From assembly GCF_017908595.1 (NCBI RefSeq), contig NZ_JAGKTL010000001.1:727001-791000 (forward strand): 64,000 nucleotides of DNA. The letters run 5' to 3'. This document shows, piece by piece, positions 41,499 through 49,292 of this stretch (within the stretch, counting starts at the first letter, position 1; every line of letters starts with the position of its first letter). The translations under genes and the position numbers were made by a program. The DNA comes from Rhodothermus bifroesti. GTDB taxonomy: Bacteria > Bacteroidota > Rhodothermia > Rhodothermales > Rhodothermaceae. The notes under the pieces are model-generated. The model was not told the DNA's origin. It worked only from the letters and a program-made list of their open reading frames with translations, and did no database searches.

Positions 41499-42494
41499 TT
41501 AAGGCACCGGAATGTGGGCTAAGAGCTGTTGAACGATGTGATCGCTGGTGATGGACTCAGCTTCGGCTTCGTAAGTGAGCACCAGGCGATGGCGCAGCAC
41601 GTCGGGGGCTACGGCGCGCACGTCTTCGGGGGTTACAAAGGCGCGGTGTTGAAGAAAGGCATGGGCACGTGCCGCTAGGTTTAAATAGATTGTAGCTCGG
41701 GGGGAAGCACCAAATTCCAGATAGGGGCGCAGCATGCTCAGCCCGTAGGCCTCTGGGTCACGTGTAGCTACGATGAGATCCACCATGTAGTGTTCCAGGC
41801 GTTCATCTACATAAAGCATGTTGAGTGCTTCTCGGGCGCGCAAAATGTCGTCTCCAGAGGCTATCGGCTGTACGACGGGTAGACCATTGGTACGGGCCAT
41901 GCGGCGCATAATAGCCAGTTCTTCTTCGCGGCTAGGGTAGGGTACGTGAAGCTTGAGCATGAAACGATCCAGTTGTGCCTCGGGCAAGGGATAGGTCCCT
42001 TCTTGCTCAATGGGGTTTTGCGTGGCCAAAACTAAAAACGGTTCAGGCAGGCGAAAAGTGGTATCTCCCAAAGTGACCTGCCGTTCCTGCATGCTTTCCA
42101 GTAAGGCACTTTGCACTTTAGCCGGCGCGCGATTGATTTCATCGGCCAAAATTAAGTTGGCAAAAATTGGGCCTTTACGGATCGAAAAGGTTCCTTCCTT
42201 TTGATTGAAGTAAAGGGTGCCCAGCAGATCTGCTGGGAGTAAGTCGGGAGTGAACTGGATGCGCTGGAACGATAGTTTTAGCGCGCGGGCTAGGGTGCTG
42301 ACGGTTAGGGTTTTGGCCAAGCCGGGTACGCCTTCCAAAAGCACATGGCCACCGCAAAGCAAACCGATAAGTAGGCGGTCAATGAGATAGTGTTGGCCCA
42401 CAATGACGCGCCCGATCTCTGTGCGTAGCGCATCAAGGAAAGCGCTGGTGTGTTCAATGTGGGTGTGAACGCGAGCCAGGTCAAAAGCGGACAT
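41499..42494 (-). CDS. MoxR-family AAA+ ATPase
   Basis: This AAA+ protein of 331 aa has Walker A LLEGVPGLAKTLTVSTLA, RIQFTPDLLPADLLGTLYF, Walker B LILADEINRAPAKVQSALLESMQERQVTLG, sensor 1 VLATQNPIEQEGTYPLPEAQLDRFMLKL, and the C-terminal helical lid with SPRATIYLNLAARAHAFL and VRAVAPDVLRHRLVLTYEAEAE. MoxR ATPases act as chaperones for metal insertion or complex assembly, usually next to DUF58 and VWA-domain genes; none of those is here. I chose the ATG at 42494; 58 extra codons upstream lack any domain. It lies between the pseudo-galactokinase (64 bp) and hprK (11 bp). Confidence 0.9.
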   Translation of the reverse strand: MSAFDLARVHTHIEHTSAFLDALRTEIGRVIVGQHYLIDRLLIGLLCGGHVLLEGVPGLAKTLTVSTLARALKLSFQRIQFTPDLLPADLLGTLYFNQKEGTFSIRKGPIFANLILADEINRAPAKVQSALLESMQERQVTLGDTTFRLPEPFLVLATQNPIEQEGTYPLPEAQLDRFMLKLHVPYPSREEELAIMRRMARTNGLPVVQPIASGDDILRAREALNMLYVDERLEHYMVDLIVATRDPEAYGLSMLRPYLEFGASPRATIYLNLAARAHAFLQHRAFVTPEDVRAVAPDVLRHRLVLTYEAEAESITSDHIVQQLLAHIPVP

Positions 42495-42558
42495 TGAGCA
42501 CAGCGTATAAACGTTTTGCGTCGTGTCTACCAAGTCTTGGGGTGCAGTTGGGTTCCCT

Positions 42559-43785
42559 TTAGAACAGTAGGGTTGCCGGGCAGCGTCCGAAATGGGTTTC
42601 GCAGCTTTGCTGCATGCGTTCAAGAAAGAGGGGTAACTGAAAAGGACGGCCGGCCACCAGCACACCATGACCGTAGCCGTTCATTGAAGCCCCAAAGATA
42701 CCTTCCAGGCTCATAGATTCGGCCACGGAAACAATTAGATCGGCTTCAGCGCATGAAGCTTGCCAGTCGTGCCGTAAAGCGGCATGCGACATGAGCAGCA
42801 GCGTGCCTAGCATTTGCCAGTCTTGGTTCCGAATAGCAACCACCATGCGTTGCACCCGCTGGTTTTCAGTGACCAAATAGCGTACTACAGGACGAAGGCG
42901 ATGAGGTAAGAGTGCTTGGGCCCGGGGCAGGTCGCGGTGGGCCAATTCTCGCAAGGAAGTGAGCTCCCGGAAGCCGCGGCGTCGCAGGATTTCAACCACG
43001 CGCTGGGCTAGTTCTTGTTGTTGAAGATGGAAGGCTGGGGGAGGCAGCAAGGTGCATCCTGCATCCACCATGAGCCACCGAAGGACCTCAGGAGCTGGGC
43101 CCTCTAGGGTGAGCAGTTCAAGCGTCTCAGTATCGATCAAGAGAAACATTCCTGGCTGGGCTGCAGGTGCGGCAGCACCCAAGAGATAAGCTACGCTAAA
43201 CGGAGCGCCTAAGCAGGAAGACACCATCGAGGCTAAATGCCGCGGCTGGACGCTAAGCATAGGCTCCGCTGCCTGCAAGCAACGCAGCAATGCTATGCTC
43301 AGTGTGCTTAAATAAAGCTCTTGGCTGAACGCTGGTGCGCTGCTGTAGACCGCAATGTCCAGGGGCTGCTTCTGCGGGGTCAGTTGACGCAGGAGGGAAA
43401 AGATCAACACCACGTGAAGCGGCCAGTCGGGTGGGATGGGCTGGTCGACCCTGAGCGTCCATAGGGTTTGTTCTTGATGGAAAAGGAGGCGACTTTCGGG
43501 ACCCGGGGCAGGGCATGCAGCTACGGCAACGCCTTGAGGGATAGAGAAAAGCAGTGCAAAACCGTTGAAGTAGTGCGTGTGGGCAGCTAAAAGTCCTGCA
43601 GCCCCATGGGCAAACCCTACGACAGCCTGATCGGTCTGCTCGGGTGCCAGATGGGCTAGCAATGTGCGGCTTTGTTGCTGGTGCGCTTCGGGCGTTGGTG
43701 GCACTTCATGCTGCCAACGCGTCATCGCTTCTCGATAGGCCCGCACAACAGGACTCTCCCCACCGTTCCACGTAAACGGTTCCAT
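42559..43785 (-). CDS. galactokinase-like GHMP protein with degenerate active site
   Basis: The 408-aa protein aligns along its length with galactokinases. The C-terminal signature is clear: RPVVRYLVTENQRVQRMVVAIRNQDWQMLGTLLLMSHAALRHDW (about 298-341), CAEADLIVSVAE and GASMNGYGHGVLVA (365-378). But motif 1, GRxNLxGEHTDYxxG in true enzymes, is GAAGLLAAHTHYFNG here (61-75): the GE is AA and the substrate-binding Asp is His. The ATP-binding GLSSSA motif is replaced by SSAPAFSQE (148-156). The G-I-M-D-Q segment with the catalytic Asp is PFSVA (195-199). Motif 3 keeps only part of its Gly pattern. Catalysis is therefore unlikely; sugar sensing or a scaffold role, as for yeast Gal3, is inferred. 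It heads the moxR-hprK group. Confidence 0.75.
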   Translation of the reverse strand: MEPFTWNGGESPVVRAYREAMTRWQHEVPPTPEAHQQQSRTLLAHLAPEQTDQAVVGFAHGAAGLLAAHTHYFNGFALLFSIPQGVAVAACPAPGPESRLLFHQEQTLWTLRVDQPIPPDWPLHVVLIFSLLRQLTPQKQPLDIAVYSSAPAFSQELYLSTLSIALLRCLQAAEPMLSVQPRHLASMVSSCLGAPFSVAYLLGAAAPAAQPGMFLLIDTETLELLTLEGPAPEVLRWLMVDAGCTLLPPPAFHLQQQELAQRVVEILRRRGFRELTSLRELAHRDLPRAQALLPHRLRPVVRYLVTENQRVQRMVVAIRNQDWQMLGTLLLMSHAALRHDWQASCAEADLIVSVAESMSLEGIFGASMNGYGHGVLVAGRPFQLPLFLERMQQSCETHFGRCPATLLF

Positions 43786-43885
43786 ACCGCGTTCGTTCAG
43801 ATCATCTGCTCAACATGCCCGTATAGAAGTAGCAACGGAGGGTTGCTTTGATAGGAATACGTTTAGTTTGGCATGGGGGTTCGGT

Positions 43886-44824
43886 TTAGCACAGCCGATC
43901 GCCTGGATGCAGCGTATATCCTCTTAAAAAAGCGTCGGCAGGTAGGGTGCGACGACCTTCCTGTTGGAGCTCCAAAATCTCTACGGCACCCTCGCCGCAA
44001 GCCACAATGAGCTGTCGATCTGCTTTGAGGACAGTGCCTGGAGCACCACTGCCTTCGGTTGGACGAGAGCGATACAGCTTAAGGAGCCGGCCCTCGTGCA
44101 GTGTCCAGGCACCAGGGTTAGGAGAAAGGCCTCGGATGTGGTTGTGGACCATAAGCGCCGGGCGGTCCCAAGGAATGCGGGCCTCTTCGCGCGTGAGCTT
44201 AGGGGCTAGTGTGGCTTGGGCCTCGTCTTGCGGCTGCGGATGCGCCTGGCCGTGTTCGATCAAACGTAAGGTTTCGACAACCGCCTCAGCGCCCAACAGC
44301 ATCAGCCGATCATGGAGCTCCCCCGCTGTTTCTTCAGGACCAATAGGAGTGCGTTTTTGCAGGAGGATTTCGCCTGTATCGACCTGGGGCTTGAGGAAAA
44401 ACGTGGTCACCCCTGTTTCCGTTTCTCCTGCCATAATTGCCCGGTGAATCGGTGCTGCCCCCCGATAGCGGGGAAGAAGCGACGCATGCAGGTTAAAGGC
44501 GCCCAAGCGGGCTTGGGTGTAGACTTCCGGTGGCAGGATTTTGAAGGCGACCACCACAATCACGTCCGGCGCTAGCCTTTTGATCGCTTCAGCAAAGGCT
44601 GGATCGCGCACGGATTCGGGTTGTAAAATGGGCTGCAGTCCTAAGCGCTGGGCTGCGATTTTTACGGGGGGCGGCGCTACGTGCAGGCCTCGGCCACGCG
44701 GACGATCGGGACCTGTGACTACGGCTACAGGTCGGTAGCCGGCTTCGACCATCCGTTCCAGTGAGGGCACGGCAAATTCCGGTGTGCCCATAAAAATGAT
44801 GCGCAGCGTCGCGCTATCCTTCAT
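43886..44824 (-). CDS. fmt: methionyl-tRNA formyltransferase
   Basis: Fmt formylates Met-tRNAfMet using 10-formyl-THF for translation initiation. The 312-aa protein shows LRIIFMGTPEFAVPSLERM, VVTGPDRPRGRGL, VVVAFKILPPEVY, FNLHASLLPRYRGAAPIHRAIMAGE (formate site, with the catalytic N-H-D triad residues), DTGEILLQ, and the C-terminal OB-like domain IRGLSPNPGAWTL. The start ATG 44824 overlaps the fabF stop by 11 bp. No def gene is adjacent, unlike the common def-fmt pair. Confidence 0.95.
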   Translation of the reverse strand: MKDSATLRIIFMGTPEFAVPSLERMVEAGYRPVAVVTGPDRPRGRGLHVAPPPVKIAAQRLGLQPILQPESVRDPAFAEAIKRLAPDVIVVVAFKILPPEVYTQARLGAFNLHASLLPRYRGAAPIHRAIMAGETETGVTTFFLKPQVDTGEILLQKRTPIGPEETAGELHDRLMLLGAEAVVETLRLIEHGQAHPQPQDEAQATLAPKLTREEARIPWDRPALMVHNHIRGLSPNPGAWTLHEGRLLKLYRSRPTEGSGAPGTVLKADRQLIVACGEGAVEILELQQEGRRTLPADAFLRGYTLHPGDRLC

Positions 44825-46085
44825 AGCGCCGGAAGGCTATGGTTGCATTGTGTCCGCCAAAACCAAAAGCATTAGACAGTGCTACGCGGATTTCGCGCCG
44901 GCGCGGCACGTGGAGCGTGTAATCTAAATCGCAAGCAGGATCCAAGGTTTGGACGTTGATCGTAGGGGGTACGGTTTGGTGCCAAACGGCCAGCACCGTA
45001 GCCACGGCTTCTACAGCACCTGCCGCTCCCAGGAGGTGGCCTGTCATGCTTTTGGTGGCCGAGCAGCTTAGGCGATAGGCATGTGCTCCAAAGACAGCCT
45101 TGATGGCCTCCGATTCGATTGGGTCGCCCAGAGGGGTCGAAGTGGCGTGCATGTTAATATAGTCCACTTCTTCGGGCGCAATGCCGGCATCTTGCAAGGC
45201 ATGCAGCATCGATTGGCGAGCACCGCGCCCGCTCGGCTCTGGTGCAGCAAAGTGATAGGCATCGTCCGACATGCCAAAGCCAATAAGCTCGGCATAAATA
45301 CGTGCTCCTCGGTCTAAAGCATGTTCGAGGGTTTCCAGAACCAGTGCGCCAGCGCCCTCGCCGGCCACAAAGCCATCCCGGTCTTTATCGAAGGGGCGAC
45401 TGGCCGTTTGCGGATCGTCGTTACGCGTTGAGAGTGCCTTCATTGCGTTAAAACCTCCAATGCCGAGCGGCGTGATCGGCGCTTCGCTGCCGCCGCACAG
45501 TACGACGTCGGCATGTCCGTGCCGCAGCAGCATGGTCGCATCGATCAGGGCATGGTTGCTCGTGGCGCAAGCTGAAACAACAGCATAATTGGGTCCACGC
45601 AGGTCGTGTTCAATCGCAATCAAGCCAGCGGCCATGTTTGAAATCATCATGGGCACAAAAAATGGCGACAGTCGCTGCGGTCCTTCTTTTAGATAGAGGG
45701 CAGTTTGCTCCTCAAATAACCGCAGGCCTCCAATACCAGAGCCAAACACCACGCCAAAACGTTCCCGCGCCTCATTCGACAAGGTGCTGGTATCGATACC
45801 GGCATCCTGAAGTGCTTGGCGAGCAGCTGCCAAGGCATACTGTGCATAAGGATCTAGCCGCCGTGCCAGCTTGCGATCCATGTAGTTAAGCGGGTCAAAC
45901 CCCTTAAGCTCGCAGGCAAACCGCGTGTCGAAGCAGGAAGCATCGAATCGGGTAATGGGGCCAGCACCGCTTTCGCCACGCATCATCGCTTCCCAGAAAG
46001 CCTGCGCAGAAAGCCCAATAGGGGTTACCGCACCTAAGCCGGTAATGACAACACGCCGTGGCGTAATTTTATGGGTAGGAACCAT
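44814..46085 (-). CDS. fabF: beta-ketoacyl-ACP synthase II (FabF)
   Basis: FabF condenses malonyl-ACP with an acyl-ACP in fatty-acid elongation. The 423-aa thiolase-fold protein has RRVVITGLGAVTPIG, the active-site Cys in VVSACATSNHALIDA, NMHATSTPLGDPIESEAI (His), SATKSMTGHLLGAAGAVEAVAT (His) and SNAFGFGGHNATIAF, all normal. Length fits type II KAS. No acpP, fabG or fabD is next to it; the gene is followed by fmt with an 11-bp overlap, and the divergent macro-domain gene is upstream. A paralogue with another chain-length role cannot be excluded. Confidence 0.93.
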   Translation of the reverse strand: MVPTHKITPRRVVITGLGAVTPIGLSAQAFWEAMMRGESGAGPITRFDASCFDTRFACELKGFDPLNYMDRKLARRLDPYAQYALAAARQALQDAGIDTSTLSNEARERFGVVFGSGIGGLRLFEEQTALYLKEGPQRLSPFFVPMMISNMAAGLIAIEHDLRGPNYAVVSACATSNHALIDATMLLRHGHADVVLCGGSEAPITPLGIGGFNAMKALSTRNDDPQTASRPFDKDRDGFVAGEGAGALVLETLEHALDRGARIYAELIGFGMSDDAYHFAAPEPSGRGARQSMLHALQDAGIAPEEVDYINMHATSTPLGDPIESEAIKAVFGAHAYRLSCSATKSMTGHLLGAAGAVEAVATVLAVWHQTVPPTINVQTLDPACDLDYTLHVPRRREIRVALSNAFGFGGHNATIAFRRYEG

Positions 46086-46233
46086 AACCTTTGAATCGTT
46101 CGTTCGAATAATTGGCTCATTTGTACGTTATGCAGCTTGCCGGGCTTCCATCGCTTCAAGCCAGGCCGCTGTAAAAAACAAAAAAGTCACCTAAAAGTCA
46201 GCATGTAGTTTATTGTGTCTTGGGACAAACACG

Positions 46234-46770
46234 ATGCGCATGCAGCAAGGACCGCTCCGTCTTGAGCTCGTTCAAGGCGATATTACGGCGCAGGCCGACG
46301 TAGACGCCATTGTCAATGCCGCTAATGCTCAGCTTATGCCTGGAGGTGGTGTAGCTGGTGCCATCCATCGTGCGGCTGGACCCGAGCTGGCAGAAGCCTG
46401 CCGACCGCTGGCCCCGATTCACCCCGGCCAGGCGGTAATTACACCAGCTTTCCGATTGCCCAACCGCTACGTGATCCACGCGCTGGGACCGGTTTATGGT
46501 CGTGATGAACCCTCGGATGCCCTATTGGCTGCTGCCTACCGCAATGCCTTGCATCTGGCCGATGCGCATGGTTTGCATAGCGTAGCATTTCCAGCCATCT
46601 CTACGGGAGCTTTTGGTTTTCCTTTGGAAGCTGCTGCACGAATTGCCCTAAAGACGGTTCTGGAAGAAGGCCCGAAGTTGCAGCATCTACGCCTGGTACG
46701 GTTTGTACTTTTTGATGCGCCAGCGCTTGAGGTGCATGTGCGTGTGCTTAAGGAGCTTATGGCAGCATGA
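46234..46770 (+). CDS. macro-domain ADP-ribose hydrolase (MacroD-type)
   Basis: This macro-domain protein of 178 aa has LELVQGDITAQADVDAIVNAANAQLMPGGGVAGAIHRAAGPEL, the MacroD/YmdB signature with the catalytic Asn-Ala-Asn and GGGV loop. VIHALGPVYG and VAFPAISTGAFGFPLEAAARIAL follow. Such enzymes remove ADP-ribose from O-acetyl-ADP-ribose or from mono-ADP-ribosylated Asp/Glu. The ATG at 46234 begins right before the domain; a GTG seven codons earlier is possible. Its stop overlaps the next start as ATGA. There is no ADP-ribosyltransferase or sirtuin in the window. Confidence 0.9.
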   Translation: MRMQQGPLRLELVQGDITAQADVDAIVNAANAQLMPGGGVAGAIHRAAGPELAEACRPLAPIHPGQAVITPAFRLPNRYVIHALGPVYGRDEPSDALLAAAYRNALHLADAHGLHSVAFPAISTGAFGFPLEAAARIALKTVLEEGPKLQHLRLVRFVLFDAPALEVHVRVLKELMAA

Positions 46771-47573
46771 AAAACGTATTACGCATTGGGCTGATTGGAA
46801 ACGGGCGTGAAGCGCAGCGACGCCTAGCTACGGTGCGGGCAGTTTGGCCTCAGGCTCGGGTGACGCGTCTGGCACAAAACACGCTGGACTTTCCCGAAGC
46901 AATGCTGGTCGACTGGCTACGGGCGCACGATGTGGTTTTGGTGGCTGTGCCCCCGGCCGAACGTTACCGCGTGTTGGAGCTGGCTATTCGCGAAGGCGTG
47001 CACTGTTTTGTAGACGGACTGCCAGCCCCCTCGTTGAAAGACTTGGAACGGCTGGGGCGGCTGGCCGAAGAAGCCCACGTGGAGGTTGGCGTTAGCCGTC
47101 CCTGGCGATTCCATCCCAAGCTGCACGCAAGCACGAGAGGCGTTCCTCCATTGCTGCTCGTGCAGCAGCGCATTGGGGGTGGAGGGGTTGTTCCTTGGCA
47201 TGCGCGGCTGGCAGAAGCGATTGATTTATGCTGTGCGCTGGCGCGTTCCTCCAGCGTGCTTCAGATCGATGGAGAGGCGGTGCGTGGCAAATCTTGGATA
47301 GAAGCTGTGGCGTGCAACGTGCGTTTTCACAGTGGTACCTACGCCCAGATCCTGTTGTGGCAAGAAGCAGGCCCATCGCTTTTGGAGTTGTACTTAGGCT
47401 GCACTGGTGCGCCTTGCCGCCTGGTGCTAGAACCTGCAGCAGCAGCTTCTGAACAAGCTGAGATGCAAGCCTTTCTAACTGCCTTAGCGATGCAGCAGCC
47501 CGTTCCCGTCTCTTTGTTGGAAGCCTTGCAGGTGTTGCATATCGTTGAACGTTTGATGCCCCGCCTGCGTTAA
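46767..47573 (+). CDS. short Gfo/Idh/MocA-like NAD(P)-binding protein
   Basis: This 268-aa protein has a Rossmann start LRIGLIGNGREAQRRLATV and the Gfo/Idh frame, HDVVLVAVPPAERYRVLELAIREGVHCFVDG, then EEAHVEVGVSRPWRFHPKL. The usual E-K-P motif, whose Lys is catalytic, is G-L-P here, and the C-terminal domain is short (family about 330-360 aa). An ordinary oxidoreductase role is therefore doubtful; it may bind NAD(H) or ADP-ribose derivatives. The coupling by ATGA to the macro-domain gene is the main clue to its job. A 7-bp hairpin (47562-47580) spans the stop codon. Confidence 0.65.
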   Translation: MKNVLRIGLIGNGREAQRRLATVRAVWPQARVTRLAQNTLDFPEAMLVDWLRAHDVVLVAVPPAERYRVLELAIREGVHCFVDGLPAPSLKDLERLGRLAEEAHVEVGVSRPWRFHPKLHASTRGVPPLLLVQQRIGGGGVVPWHARLAEAIDLCCALARSSSVLQIDGEAVRGKSWIEAVACNVRFHSGTYAQILLWQEAGPSLLELYLGCTGAPCRLVLEPAAAASEQAEMQAFLTALAMQQPVPVSLLEALQVLHIVERLMPRLR

Positions 47574-47609
47574 GCAGGCGACAAGGAGTTGGACGTTCCT
47601 TTTTGACCT

Positions 47610-49292
47610 ATGACAACGTTGCCCAAGCGTGTACAAGACCGGCTGGCCCAGCGCCCTTTTGCCACACTGCTGGCACAAATTGGCCAATTAGGCGCTCAGG
47701 TGGGCATTGAAGTGTATGCCGTGGGAGGGGTCGTACGCGACTTGTTTCTGGATCGCCCGACAACCGATATCGATTTAGTGACGATAGGTGCCGGAAGTGG
47801 CATTCGGCTAGCGCGCCTGGTGGCGCAGGCGCTAGGAGGCTATACGGTGCACGTTTACGAGAATTTCGGCACGGCAGCGATTCGCATTCCAGCGCCCGAC
47901 AAGCAGCGCACATTTGTACTGGAATTCGTTGCAGCCCGCCGGGAAAGCTATCGCAAAAACTCCCGCAAGCCCATCGTCGAAGATGGCACGCTCGAAGACG
48001 ACCTGCAGCGCCGCGACTTTACAATTAACGCGATGGCCTTCGACCTGTGGCCGGAGCGTTTCGGGAGACTCATCGATCCCTTCTGCGGTCGACAAGATTT
48101 GCGCCGACGGTTGCTGCGCACGCCACTGGACCCACTGCAGACCTTTGAAGATGACCCCTTGCGCATGATTCGGGCAGCCCGTTTTGCAGCCCAGCTCAGG
48201 TTTCATGTGGCTCCTGAGGTCTTTGCAGCCATGCATGAAAAAGCCCACCGGGTCGATATCCTTAGCCAGGAGCGTATCACCGATGAACTCCAGAAGATGC
48301 TCTGCGCACCGCAGCCTTCTGTAGGCTTTAAAATTCTGGAGGCAACGGGTATTTTAGAGCGCATCTTGCCAGAGCTGGTCGCCTTAAAAGGGGTGGAGAC
48401 GATCGAGGGCCACCGGCATAAAGACAACTTCTATCATACCCTGCAGGTGGTCGATAACCTTGCTACACTGGATGCCAGCCGTGCTTGCGAAGAAGACGGC
48501 GTTTGGCTGCGTTGGGCAGCGTTGTTCCATGACATTGCCAAGCCTGTCGTCAAACGTTTTGTCCCTGGCACAGGATGGACCTTTCATGGGCATGAAGAGC
48601 TGGGAGCGCGGATGGTTGCCCGCATTTTCCGGCGGCTTAAGTTACCTGTAGACCATCGGATGGAATACGTCCAAAAGCTTGTTCGCCTGCATCACCGTCC
48701 AGTGGCCTTGGTCGACGAACAGGTTACCGATTCGGCCATCCGCCGACTGCTCTTTGAAGCAGGCGATGCGTTGGAAGACCTTATGCTGCTTGTGCGGGCC
48801 GACGTTACCTCCAAAAACCCGCGCCGCGTACGGCGTTATCTGGAAGCGTTCGATCGGCTAGAGCAGCGCATGGCAGAGGTCGAAGAAAAAGATCGCATCC
48901 GCAACTTTCAACCGCCGGTGGATGGGGAAGAGATCATGCGCGTGTTGGGTTTAGCGGAAGGGGTGGCTGTAGGCCTGATCAAAGAGGCCATCAAGGAAGC
49001 AGTGCTCGAAGGACGCATTCCGAACGAGCATGACGCGGCTTTTGAATACATGATGGCGATCAAGGATGAAGCGCTTCGGCGGGCTGCCTTGTTTGAAGAG
49101 ATGGTGGCAACGCTGCAGGGTCCGGAGCGAAAGGCACTGGGCGCAATTAAGGAGGTACTTTTTCGAGGCGATCTGCCGACCGACCATGAAGCGGCTTTGG
49201 CTAAGTTGCATCAGATTAAGGAAACCGTGCTGGCAGCATCGGCTGAAGCAACGCCTTTTAGCCCGGCCAAAGGGCCCGAAGCCGTTCGTTGA
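47610..49292 (+). CDS. cca: tRNA nucleotidyltransferase (CCA-adding type) with HD domain
   Basis: The 560-aa class II nucleotidyltransferase has VYAVGGVVRDLFLDRPTTDIDLV (GG and DxD catalytic core), RRDFTINAMAF (motif B region), DPLRMIRAARFAAQLRF (motif C/D), QERITDEL, and an HD domain with LRWAALFHDIAKPVVK. The tail of about 120 residues is longer than in E. coli. It adds or repairs the 3' CCA of tRNAs; the two tRNA genes in this window lack encoded CCA, so full CCA addition is needed here. The last 35 bp overlap the convergent GatZ-like gene. Confidence 0.9.
   Translation: MTTLPKRVQDRLAQRPFATLLAQIGQLGAQVGIEVYAVGGVVRDLFLDRPTTDIDLVTIGAGSGIRLARLVAQALGGYTVHVYENFGTAAIRIPAPDKQRTFVLEFVAARRESYRKNSRKPIVEDGTLEDDLQRRDFTINAMAFDLWPERFGRLIDPFCGRQDLRRRLLRTPLDPLQTFEDDPLRMIRAARFAAQLRFHVAPEVFAAMHEKAHRVDILSQERITDELQKMLCAPQPSVGFKILEATGILERILPELVALKGVETIEGHRHKDNFYHTLQVVDNLATLDASRACEEDGVWLRWAALFHDIAKPVVKRFVPGTGWTFHGHEELGARMVARIFRRLKLPVDHRMEYVQKLVRLHHRPVALVDEQVTDSAIRRLLFEAGDALEDLMLLVRADVTSKNPRRVRRYLEAFDRLEQRMAEVEEKDRIRNFQPPVDGEEIMRVLGLAEGVAVGLIKEAIKEAVLEGRIPNEHDAAFEYMMAIKDEALRRAALFEEMVATLQGPERKALGAIKEVLFRGDLPTDHEAALAKLHQIKETVLAASAEATPFSPAKGPEAVR

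Noticed and set aside
43947-44447. Plus-strand frame of 166 codons opposite fmt
   Set aside because: Shadow of the fmt coding frame; no plausible start context or homology.
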